Assembly: GCA_003221075.1 (NCBI GenBank)
Contig: QHUF01000018.1
Span: forward strand, 1-5,435
DNA: 5,435 nt
Origin: Gemmatimonadota bacterium
Lineage (GTDB): Bacteria; Gemmatimonadota; Gemmatimonadetes; Gemmatimonadales; GWC2-71-9
Direction: 5' to 3'
Below are positions 1-5,435 of this stretch, piece after piece. The notes under the pieces are model-generated. The model had not been told where the DNA came from, searched no databases, and saw only the letters and a list, made by a program, of their open reading frames with translations. The position numbers were made by a program, and so were the translations under genes. Within the stretch, counting starts at the first letter, position 1; each line of letters begins with the position of its first letter.

Positions 1-51
1 AAATACCTCGACACCCATATCGATCTCTATCTCCATGGCATCAGCAAGTAA
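1..51 (+). CDS. C-terminal tail of upstream gene, probably a TetR/AcrR-type regulator (partial)
   Basis: The first reading frame is open from base 1 and ends at TAA (49-51), giving KYLDTHIDLYLHGISK. Only 16 residues are visible. The pattern of a last amphipathic helix of the type IDLYLHGI a few residues before the stop is common at the C-terminus of TetR/AcrR-family repressors, and a regulator directly upstream of an efflux operon is a frequent arrangement. The tail overlaps the TolC-family start at 35 by 17 bases in another frame, which would allow translational coupling. This suggests the regulator is cotranscribed with the pump and may control its own operon. The family call rests on a short tail plus context, so it is tentative; a MarR-type or unrelated gene is possible. 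Confidence 0.5.
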   Translation, partial: KYLDTHIDLYLHGISK

Positions 52-1381
52 GTCACTGACCGCACTCATTCTCGCGCTGCTCGGCGCCGATCTCCTGCCG
101 GCGCAGGCGCCTGCGCCCTTGCGTCTCTCGTTCGCGGGTGCCGTTCGTGAGGCAACCGGCGCGAGCGCGGACACCGCTCCGGCGGCGGTGACGATCGCCG
201 GATTTCGCAGCGACGCGGCGGGCGCTCGCGTGCGTCAGGCGCGGGCCGCCCTGTTGCCGAACCTCTCGCTCACCGGGTCGTGGGTGAATCGCACGTTCAA
301 CCCCCGGACGCTCGGGTTCCAGATTCCAGGACTGTCGCTGCCGTCGCTCGTACCGCCGTTCAATGCCTACGACGGGCGCGCGCGGGTCACCCAGACACTC
401 TTCGATGCATCGAGCATGCGCCGGGTTGGTGCGGCGCGCGGTCAGCTCAACGCGACGAATGCAGAGCGGACGGCCGTCGTCGAGACGGCCGCGCAGAACG
501 TCGCGCTGGCGTATGCGCGCGCGACGCGCGCCGAGGCGGTCGTCGCGGCGCGGCAGGCCGATTCGGCACTGGCGGCTGAGCTCGTCGGTCTCGCCGTGGC
601 ACAGCAGCGGGCGGGCGTGAGCGCGTCGATCGACGTCACGCGCGCCAAGACGCAGCTGGCCGAAGCAGCCGGCCGTCTCGTCGTCGCGGCGAATCAGCTG
701 GATCGCGCGAAGATCGACCTCGCGCGCGCGATGGGTATCGATCCGGGCACGGCGATCACGTTGACCGACAGCCTCAGCCCGGAGCTCGGCGCCGCGGACG
801 TGCCAGGCGACCGCGTGGCAGCGGTGACACAGGCGGTCGCGGCGCGGCCCGATCTGCTCGCCGAGCAGGCGCACGGCGCAGCCGCGCGGCAGGCGTCGAG
901 CGCGATTTCCGCGGAGCGTTTGCCGCGTTTGGATCTCGAAGCCGATTACGGATTCAGTGGCCTGCGTCCTCCGGACGCCACGGGAACGCGGCAGGTCGCG
1001 GTGGAGGTAACCCTGCCGATTCTGGATGGTTTCCGGCGCGAAGGCCGGAAGGGCGAGCAGGAAGCAGTGGTACGCGAGTCGGATGTGCGCGTGCGCGATC
1101 TCCGGCAGCAGGTGACTGCCGACGTCGACGGCGCGCTGCTCGATCTGCGCTCGGCGCGCGCCCAGCAGCAGATCGCCGCCGAGCGGCTGCAGCTCGCCGC
1201 ACAGGAGGTTTCTGAAGCCCGCCAGCGGTTCAAGGCGGGTGTTGCCGGTAACATCGAAGTGATCAACGCCCAGGCTTCATTGCTGCGCGCGCGCGATGCT
1301 GATATCGACGCGCGGTTTGCCGCCGTCTCGGCACGAATTGCGTTGGCCCGCTCGGTGGGCAGCGCGCGGACCTTGCACTAA
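35..1381 (+). CDS. TolC-family outer-membrane efflux channel
   Basis: This 448-residue protein is the outer-membrane exit duct of a tripartite efflux pump. Residues 1-25 form a signal peptide: Lys6, hydrophobic LTALILALLGADLL, then a PAQA|P cleavage site after Ala25. No lipobox cysteine is visible. The mature protein shows the internal duplication of OEP domains. RQARAALLPNLSL (68-80) matches SAERLPRLDLEADYGFSG (292-309), and QRAGVSASIDVTRAKTQL (191-208) matches RFKAGVAGNIEVINAQASL (398-416). Long Ala/Gln/Arg-rich helices between them are the periplasmic alpha-barrel. The Pro-rich stretch at about 87-112 is likely a barrel loop, followed by RVTQTLFD. ATG 35 is the only start candidate in frame within the window. 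It lacks a Shine-Dalgarno and overlaps the upstream stop, so coupled translation is likely. Family assignment is firm; pairing with the next two genes follows from operon order. Confidence 0.93.
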   Translation: MASASKSLTALILALLGADLLPAQAPAPLRLSFAGAVREATGASADTAPAAVTIAGFRSDAAGARVRQARAALLPNLSLTGSWVNRTFNPRTLGFQIPGLSLPSLVPPFNAYDGRARVTQTLFDASSMRRVGAARGQLNATNAERTAVVETAAQNVALAYARATRAEAVVAARQADSALAAELVGLAVAQQRAGVSASIDVTRAKTQLAEAAGRLVVAANQLDRAKIDLARAMGIDPGTAITLTDSLSPELGAADVPGDRVAAVTQAVAARPDLLAEQAHGAAARQASSAISAERLPRLDLEADYGFSGLRPPDATGTRQVAVEVTLPILDGFRREGRKGEQEAVVRESDVRVRDLRQQVTADVDGALLDLRSARAQQQIAAERLQLAAQEVSEARQRFKAGVAGNIEVINAQASLLRARDADIDARFAAVSARIALARSVGSARTLH

Positions 1382-1383
1382 TT

Positions 1384-1388
1384 GAGGA
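1384..1388 (+). promoter_or_regulatory. Ribosome binding site of the EmrA-type gene
   Basis: GAGGA lies 8 bases before ATG 1397, and a second AGGA at 1391-1394 is too close to that ATG to serve. This site decides the start. The reading frame could be extended five codons upstream to TTG 1382, directly after the TolC-family stop, but that TTG has no Shine-Dalgarno of its own and the purine run would then be coding. It is the only convincing Shine-Dalgarno seen in the window. Confidence 0.75.
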
Positions 1389-1396
1389 AAAGGACA

Positions 1397-2437
1397 ATGG
1401 CTACAACGATGGAACCCGAAACGCAGACTCCGGCGCGGCCGGGGCCCCGTTCCTCCACCCCGGCCCCGGCAGCGCCTCCCAAGAGCTCGCGGCGCACGGT
1501 CTTCATGATCATGGGCGTGATTTTGCTCGGGCTCGTGATCTTCGGGGCGCGCAAGTGGTGGTTCGGCCGCTCGCACGTCTCCACCGACAACGCGCAGGTC
1601 GACGGCCACATCGTGCCCGTGCTGCCGAAGGTTGGCGGCTACGTTGCCGAGGTGCGCGTCGCGGAGAATCAGTCGGTGAAGGCCGGCGACACGCTGGTCG
1701 TGCTCGATGACCGCGATTACCGCTCGCGGCTCGCGCAGACCGACGCCGACCTCGCGGCGCTACTCGCGACGGTGAGCAGTCGCACGCGCGTCGGACAGGC
1801 GGATGCCGCCGTCGCGCAGGCGCAGGCCAACGCTGTCAAAGCGACTGCGGATCTGGCGCGCATGGAGCCGCTCGCAGCCCAGAACGTCGTCAGCCAGCAG
1901 CAGCTCGATGCCGCCCGCGCCGCCGCGACGGCCGCGGCGGCGCAGCTCGCGTCGGCGCAAGCGGCGCTGGTGGGTGCCGATGCCCGCGTGGCGGCGGCAC
2001 GCGCCTCCCGCGATCAGGCCGCGCTGCAGCTCTCGTACACGCGTGTCATCGCGCCCTCGAACGGCGTCGTCTCAAAGAAAGCGGTGGAGCTCGGCCAGCT
2101 GGTGCAGCCAGGCCAGCCGTTGATGACGGTCGTACCGCTCGAAGACGTATGGGTGACGGCGAATCTCAAGGAAACGGAAACAGCCGACGTGACGCCCGGC
2201 GACTCCGCGGACATCACCGTAGACGCGTACAAGGGCGTGCATTTCCGCGGGCACGTCGAGAGCCTGTCGCCCGCGACAGGGGCGAAGTTCTCGCTGCTGC
2301 CGCCCGATAACGCGACCGGCAACTTCACGAAGGTGGTGCAGCGGATCCCCGTGCGCATTCACCTGGATAGCCCCGTGGACCCGACGCATACGCTGCGGCC
2401 CGGCATGAGCGTCGTCGCGACCATCAAGACGCACTAG
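1397..2437 (+). CDS. emrA: HlyD/EmrA-type membrane fusion protein of an MFS efflux pump
   Basis: This 346-residue periplasmic adaptor connects the MFS pump to the TolC-type channel. A Pro-rich cytoplasmic tail (about 10-32) precedes one membrane anchor (about 34-54, TVFMIMGVILLGLVIFG). STDNAQVDGHIVPVLPKVGG (62-81) is the EmrA/HlyD entry motif and starts the first half of the lipoyl domain (GYVAEVRVAENQSVKAGDTL). An Ala/Gln-rich coiled-coil hairpin spans about 108-212. The second lipoyl half is YTRVIAPSNGVVSKKAVELG (214-233). The beta-barrel carries VWVTANLKETETADVTPGD (251-269). GNFTKVVQRIPVRI (308-321) and LRPGMSV (333-339) are typical of the EmrA branch, which pairs with DHA2 transporters. 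It lies 15 bases after the TolC-family gene and one base before the transporter gene. The symbol is given at family level. Confidence 0.93.
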   Translation: MATTMEPETQTPARPGPRSSTPAPAAPPKSSRRTVFMIMGVILLGLVIFGARKWWFGRSHVSTDNAQVDGHIVPVLPKVGGYVAEVRVAENQSVKAGDTLVVLDDRDYRSRLAQTDADLAALLATVSSRTRVGQADAAVAQAQANAVKATADLARMEPLAAQNVVSQQQLDAARAAATAAAAQLASAQAALVGADARVAAARASRDQAALQLSYTRVIAPSNGVVSKKAVELGQLVQPGQPLMTVVPLEDVWVTANLKETETADVTPGDSADITVDAYKGVHFRGHVESLSPATGAKFSLLPPDNATGNFTKVVQRIPVRIHLDSPVDPTHTLRPGMSVVATIKTH

Positions 2438-2438
2438 C

Positions 2439-4010
2439 ATGACGGCGATTGCGCTGCCGGCAGGGCCGGACCGATATCGTTTCAAGTACCTCATCGCGAT
2501 CACGGTCTCGCTCGCGTCGGTGCTGGAGCTACTCGATACCAGCATCGTGAACGTCGCGATTCCGCACATGATGGGGAACCTGGGCGCGACGCTCGACCAG
2601 ATCGCCTGGGTCTCGACCGGCTACATCGTCGCCAACGTGATCGTGCTGCCAATCACCGGGTGGTTGTCGGCCTACTTCGGCCGGCGCAGCTATTTCGCCG
2701 GCTCGATCGCCCTGTTCACGCTGGCCTCGTTCATGTGCGGCAATGCCGGCTCGCTCGAAGCGCTCGTCTTCTGGCGCATCATCCAGGGACTCGGCGGCGG
2801 CGCGCTGCTCTCGACGTCGCAGGCGATTCTCTACGAAGAGTTTCCGCGCGAAGAGTACGGCACCGCGATGGCGATCTTCGGCGTCGGCGTGATGGTCGGG
2901 CCGACCCTGGGACCGACGGTCGGCGGCTGGATCACCGACATGTATGGCTGGCCGTGGATCTTCTACATCAACATCCCGTTCGGCATGCTCGCGCTGGCGC
3001 TGACGATGTCGTTCATCAACGACTCACAGCACCAGGAGCGGTCCTCGCGCGTGGACTTCATCGGGCTCGGCTTGCTCGCCGTCGGGATCGGGGCGCTCCA
3101 GACGATGCTCGAGCGCGGCGAGCGGCTGGATTGGTTCGCCTCGCCATCGGTGCGGCTGCTGGCGCTGACGAGCGCGTTCTCGCTGATCACGTTTATCTGG
3201 CACGAGCTGCGCACCGAGCACCCAGTGGTCGATTTGCGCATTCTGAAGAGTCGCCAGCTCGCCGTGGGTGTGGTCTTTGGACTGGTCCTTGGCGTCTGTC
3301 TCTATGCCACGGTGTTCGTCCTGCCCGTGTATCTGCAGAATGTGCGGCAATTCACGGCGAATCAGACCGGCCTGGTGATTCTGCCGGGCGCCCTCGCCAG
3401 CGCCTTCACCATGGCGGTCATGGGCCGGACCGCCGGCAAGTTCGACGCACGTCTATCAATCTTCGCAGGCGTCGCGATTTTCGCGCTCTCGATGTGGAAG
3501 CACGCGCATTTTACCACCGATAGCGGGATGTCCGACTTCTTCTGGCCGCTCATCTTCCGCGGCGTGGGCCTCGGCCTGATCTTCGTGCCGCTTACGAACC
3601 TCGCGCTCGCCGATCTCCCGATGTCACGGATCCCGAACGGGACCGGACTGTTCAATCTGATGCGGCAGCTGGGCGGCAGCGTGGGCATCGCGCTCTCGGC
3701 GACACTGCTGCAGCGTTTCACCGCGATTCATCGCGCCGATCTCGCGGCCAACGTGACCCCGTACGCCGAGGCGACGCGCGAGCGAGTCGCGATGATCACG
3801 CAGGCGTTCATTGGACGGGGCGATCTGCCGGCGATCGCCCAGACGAAGGCGATCGGATTCTTGAATGGGGTCGTGACGAAGCAGGCGATGATGCTGTCGT
3901 TCGAGCAGCTCTTCCTGCTCTTCGGGACCGCGTTCGTGCTATCGCTCCCGCTGCTGCTCCTCATGCATCGCAGTAGAGGAATGCCGGGAGGCGGCGCGGC
4001 CGCTCACTGA
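2439..4010 (+). CDS. emrB: DHA2-family (EmrB/QacA) MFS multidrug:H+ antiporter
   Basis: This 523-residue inner-membrane protein is the energised part of the pump, expected to exchange protons for hydrophobic drugs. Length and hydrophobic pattern fit the 14-helix DHA2 group. Visible signatures are motif D1 LLDTSIVNVAIP (31-42) in helix 1 with its conserved Asp33, motif A GWLSAYFGRRSYF (74-86), motif B RIIQGLGGG (113-121) with its conserved Arg, antiporter motif C GPTLGPTVGGW (154-164), and WPWIFYINIP (171-180). The hydrophilic stretch at about 426-480 is the long loop before the last helix, as in EmrB. ATG 2439 starts one base after the adaptor stop without a good Shine-Dalgarno, so translation is probably coupled. 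Its last 7 bases overlap the convergent peptidase gene. Substrates cannot be read from the sequence. Confidence 0.95.
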   Translation: MTAIALPAGPDRYRFKYLIAITVSLASVLELLDTSIVNVAIPHMMGNLGATLDQIAWVSTGYIVANVIVLPITGWLSAYFGRRSYFAGSIALFTLASFMCGNAGSLEALVFWRIIQGLGGGALLSTSQAILYEEFPREEYGTAMAIFGVGVMVGPTLGPTVGGWITDMYGWPWIFYINIPFGMLALALTMSFINDSQHQERSSRVDFIGLGLLAVGIGALQTMLERGERLDWFASPSVRLLALTSAFSLITFIWHELRTEHPVVDLRILKSRQLAVGVVFGLVLGVCLYATVFVLPVYLQNVRQFTANQTGLVILPGALASAFTMAVMGRTAGKFDARLSIFAGVAIFALSMWKHAHFTTDSGMSDFFWPLIFRGVGLGLIFVPLTNLALADLPMSRIPNGTGLFNLMRQLGGSVGIALSATLLQRFTAIHRADLAANVTPYAEATRERVAMITQAFIGRGDLPAIAQTKAIGFLNGVVTKQAMMLSFEQLFLLFGTAFVLSLPLLLLMHRSRGMPGGGAAAH

Positions 4011-5239
4011 GCTTCCGCCATCGCCGCAGTGACGAGCAGGGCGCGCACGATCCCGAGCGCGCCTTGCTCGTTTTCATACCACTCCGTCGGCAAATGCGCA
4101 TCGCCGGCGCGGCCGCCCGCGCCGAGCGCCACCGCCGGCACGCCGAGGGCGATCGGGACGTTGGCGTCGGTCGAGGCGCATGCGAACTGGTGCTCGTGCC
4201 CGACCGCGCGCGTGGCGGCGACGGCGGTCTGAACGAGCGGATGGGTCCGCGGCGTGAGTCCCGAGGGCCGGTCACCCACGCGCCGGACGTCCAGCGTCAG
4301 CGAAGCGGTACCGGGGAGCCGGTGGCGATTCTCCTCGTCCAGCGCCTCGCGCACGATGGCCTGGACCGCTCCGTCGAGCTTCTCGAGCGCGCGGGGATCC
4401 TCGCTGCGGAGGTCGAGATCAAACCAAGCCTGCTGCGGAATCGAATTGAGACCTGTGCCTCCACCAAGCCGCACCACGGCGTGCGTGGTGCGTGGTGCGT
4501 GCTGCGTGGGACTGCGCGCAATGGCTGCGACGGCGCGGCCAACCGCGTTGGCCGGATTGGCCACGCCGAACGCCGCCCACGAATGGCCTCCCGGGCCGCT
4601 GTAGGTCACGCGATAGCGGCGCGCGCCGAGCGCGCGGTGCACGATGCGTTCGATGCCGGCGCCGTCGAGCGCGATGAACGCCGATGGGCGGATGGGCGGA
4701 TGAGCGGATGGGCCGAACAGATGCCGCACGCCGCGCAGATCGCCGGAGCCTTCTTCGCCCACTGTCGCCGCCAACAGCACCGGCCGCGCCGTCGCGACGC
4801 GCGAATGCACGAGCGCCTCGCCGATCGTCACGAGGGCAGCGAGGCCGCGCGCGTTGTCGGCAATGCCGGGGCCCTCGAGCCGGGCGCCACGCCGTGCCAC
4901 GGAGACGTCGAGCTCGGGTCCAAAGACGGTGTCCAGATGTGCGGATAGGACGACGCATCCGTCGTGTAGGGGCGCAGCATGCTGCGCCCCTACAACGTTG
5001 CGATGCCATCCTCGGACATTCCCAACCTCGTCAACCGTCACATCCTCGAGTCCAGCCTCATCCAGCATTTCCGCGACGCGGCCGCCCCGCGCCCCCTCCG
5101 CGCCGGTCGGCGCGGGGATCGCGGACAACGTGGCCTGGCGGGCGAGGGTCGCCTCGTCGGAGCGCTCGATATGGGCGCGCGCGGCACGTACGCGGTCGTG
5201 GGACAGCAGCCCGTCCAGGGGTCCCGGCATGGTGTGCAT
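4004..5239 (-). CDS. M20-family zinc metallopeptidase/deacylase
   Basis: This 411-residue cytoplasmic hydrolase has an N-terminal motif (LSAIPAPTGAEGAR) typical of the family. Metal ligands appear in the expected order: His101 in SAHLDTVF, Asp128 in GIADNARGLAAL, Glu163 in GEEGSGDLRG, Asp192 in IALDGAG and His382 in GDAHLPTEW. Asp103 and Glu162 are the expected catalytic pair. VTYSGPGGHSW (211-221) and LNSIP (264-268) belong to the dimerisation lid; STDANVPIALGVPAVALGAGG (356-376) is the C-terminal catalytic part. The enzyme probably cleaves small peptides or N-acyl amino acids; the substrate is not determinable. ATG 5239 and ATG 5230 (residue 4) are both possible starts, neither with a Shine-Dalgarno. 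Three in-frame repeats add residues at about 83-92, 176-187 and 244-254, outside the metal sites. With all key residues intact, the gene looks functional. Confidence 0.92.
   Translation of the reverse strand: MHTMPGPLDGLLSHDRVRAARAHIERSDEATLARQATLSAIPAPTGAEGARGGRVAEMLDEAGLEDVTVDEVGNVRGWHRNVVGAQHAAPLHDGCVVLSAHLDTVFGPELDVSVARRGARLEGPGIADNARGLAALVTIGEALVHSRVATARPVLLAATVGEEGSGDLRGVRHLFGPSAHPPIRPSAFIALDGAGIERIVHRALGARRYRVTYSGPGGHSWAAFGVANPANAVGRAVAAIARSPTQHAPRTTHAVVRLGGGTGLNSIPQQAWFDLDLRSEDPRALEKLDGAVQAIVREALDEENRHRLPGTASLTLDVRRVGDRPSGLTPRTHPLVQTAVAATRAVGHEHQFACASTDANVPIALGVPAVALGAGGRAGDAHLPTEWYENEQGALGIVRALLVTAAMAEAQ
4481..4508. repeat. Heptamer tandem repeat inside the peptidase gene (4 copies)
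   Basis: Three perfect copies of GTGCGTG are followed by one with a single change (CTGCGTG). On the coding (-) strand they are read as part of the His/Thr/Pro/Arg stretch SPTQHAPRTTHAV in the lid domain, at about residues 243-255. The period is 7, so each unit is read in a different frame, yet no stop arises. The preceding GCACCACG (4471-4478) can pair with CGTGGTGC (4484-4491) inside the array, forming an 8-bp stem with a 5-base loop. Confidence 0.85.
4683..4714. repeat. Octamer tandem repeat inside the peptidase gene (4 copies)
   Basis: Four units of GATGGGCG stand head to tail. Units 1 and 2 are perfect, unit 3 reads GATGAGCG and unit 4 reads GATGGGCC. On the coding strand the array gives GPSAHPPIRPSA (about residues 176-187), a Pro-rich insert between LRGVRHLF and the metal-ligand strand AFIALDGAG. 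The length of 32 bases is not a multiple of three, yet the frame stays open on both sides. Confidence 0.85.
4965..4994. repeat. Perfect 30-bp palindrome inside the peptidase gene (REP-like)
   Basis: The arm TGTAGGGGCGCAG (4965-4977) is followed by CATG and then by the exact reverse complement of the arm. The whole 30 bases are therefore a perfect palindrome, able to form a 13-bp stem with a 4-base loop. It is translated on the - strand as VGAQHAAPLH (about residues 83-92), sitting between GNVRGWHRN and the strand VVLSAHLDTVF that carries the first metal ligand. No T-run follows on either strand, so it does not look like a terminator. The form resembles repetitive extragenic palindromes and the Rickettsia palindromic elements that insert in frame in genes. 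Confidence 0.9.
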
Positions 5240-5240
5240 A

Positions 5241-5268
5241 ACTATGATGTCGTTTGGCGCGGTTGCAA
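5241..5268 (-). promoter_or_regulatory. Possible promoter of the peptidase gene
   Basis: On the - strand TTGCAA (5268-5263) is followed, after 16 bases, by CATAGT (5246-5241). Each matches four of six sigma-70 consensus bases. Transcription from it would begin around 5234, downstream of ATG 5239 and just upstream of ATG 5230. That would make residue 4 the real start, with a leader of only a few bases. The TTGCAA lies in the 8-bp palindrome GTTGCAAC (5262-5269). Sequence match only; weak evidence. Confidence 0.25.
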
Positions 5269-5269
5269 C

Positions 5270-5298
5270 TTGACCTGGACTAGGGGGGGCGCGACACT
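5270..5298 (+). promoter_or_regulatory. Possible leaderless-type promoter of the LeuA-like gene
   Basis: TTGACC (5270-5275) matches five of six -35 consensus bases and begins exactly 35 bases before the A of ATG 5305. A weak -10-like GACACT (5293-5298) lies 17 bases downstream and ends 6 bases before the ATG. This spacing would put the transcript start on the ATG itself, which agrees with the absence of a well-placed Shine-Dalgarno. The -10 match is only three of six. Confidence 0.35.
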
Positions 5299-5304
5299 AA
5301 ACCC

Positions 5305-5435
5305 ATGGAGGAGCGGGACCTTATCTACGACTGGAATAGCGGCGACGGCAGGGATGGCGCCTTCGACTGGACGCGCGCTCGTGTCGATCTCAACGACGAG
5401 ACGCTACGCGACGGCCTGCAATCCCCCTCGGTCAC
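5305..5435 (+). CDS. 2-isopropylmalate synthase/HMG-CoA lyase-like protein, N-terminus (partial)
   Basis: The frame is open from ATG 5305 to the window edge (43 codons and two bases). Translation starts MEERDLIYDWN and reaches VDLNDETLRDGLQSPSV at residues 27-43. D-E-T-L-R-D-G-x-Q is the hallmark first strand of the DRE-TIM metallolyase fold, whose Arg and Asp serve catalysis and divalent-metal binding. The family includes 2-isopropylmalate, citramalate and homocitrate synthases and HMG-CoA lyase; the visible part cannot separate them. TAG at 5281-5283 is in frame upstream and no other start codon lies between, so ATG 5305 is fixed. The acidic, Trp-containing 26-residue lead before the motif is longer than in many LeuA proteins. 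It is divergent from the peptidase gene across 65 bases. Confidence 0.8.
   Translation, partial: MEERDLIYDWNSGDGRDGAFDWTRARVDLNDETLRDGLQSPSV

Noticed and set aside
53..874. Long open frame (273 codons) on the - strand inside the TolC-family gene
   Set aside because: Its translation is Arg/His-rich low-complexity sequence with no recognisable domain. It is a GC-bias shadow of a well-supported gene on the other strand.
1382..1396. TTG 1382 as the start of the adaptor gene
   Set aside because: It abuts the previous stop, has no Shine-Dalgarno and would convert the good GAGGA site for ATG 1397 into coding sequence.
2660..3523. Open frame of 287 codons in another + frame within the antiporter gene
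   Set aside because: The translation is Arg-rich and lacks membrane segments; the overlapping frame has all DHA2 motifs.
4481..4714. Short repeats as a CRISPR array
   Set aside because: Units of 7 and 8 bases stand directly head to tail with no spacers, inside a coding region.
4064..4948. Open frame of 294 codons on the + strand opposite the peptidase
   Set aside because: Arg/Ala/Gly-rich with no motif, while the - strand frame shows every M20 metal ligand. Shadow frame.
4965..4994. Palindrome as a rho-independent terminator
   Set aside because: It lies in mid-gene and no T-run follows the stem on either strand.
5283..5289. Run of seven G as the Shine-Dalgarno of the LeuA-like gene
   Set aside because: It ends 15 bases before the ATG, too far for normal pairing, and is not a GGAGG-type sequence.

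Overview
The window is strongly GC-rich bacterial DNA with almost no intergenic space. The organism has an outer membrane, because the first complete gene encodes a TolC-type outer-membrane channel with a signal peptide. Gene content, codon bias, sparse Shine-Dalgarno sites and the short in-gene repeats fit a soil or sediment lineage such as Gemmatimonadota or Acidobacteriota. That placement is inference from general resemblance, not something the sequence proves.

Left part (1-4010, + strand): a tightly packed drug-efflux operon. It opens with the last 16 codons of an upstream gene whose C-terminus resembles a TetR/AcrR-type regulator. That tail overlaps the start of a TolC-family outer-membrane factor (35-1381). 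An EmrA/HlyD-type periplasmic adaptor follows (1397-2437), then an EmrB/QacA-type 14-helix MFS drug:H+ antiporter (2439-4010). Together the three proteins can form a complete EmrAB-TolC-like tripartite pump from inner membrane to outside, probably controlled by the regulator whose tail is visible.

Middle part (4004-5239, - strand): an M20-family metallopeptidase/deacylase gene that converges on the efflux operon, overlapping its last gene by 7 bp. All expected zinc-binding and catalytic residues are present. The gene carries three short repetitive DNA elements inside its reading frame: a 4 x 7-bp tandem repeat, a 4 x 8-bp tandem repeat and a perfect 30-bp palindrome. All three are translated in frame and lie outside the catalytic motifs. 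This is the most unusual feature of the window.

Right part (5240-5435): a compact 65-bp divergent intergenic region, with back-to-back promoter-like sequences, separates the peptidase from a gene truncated by the window edge. That gene's start carries the DETLRDGLQ motif of the 2-isopropylmalate synthase/HMG-CoA lyase-like (DRE-TIM metallolyase) family. An in-frame stop just upstream fixes its ATG, and the geometry suggests a leaderless transcript. No rRNA, tRNA, CRISPR array, insertion sequence or gene-free stretch longer than 300 bases was seen.
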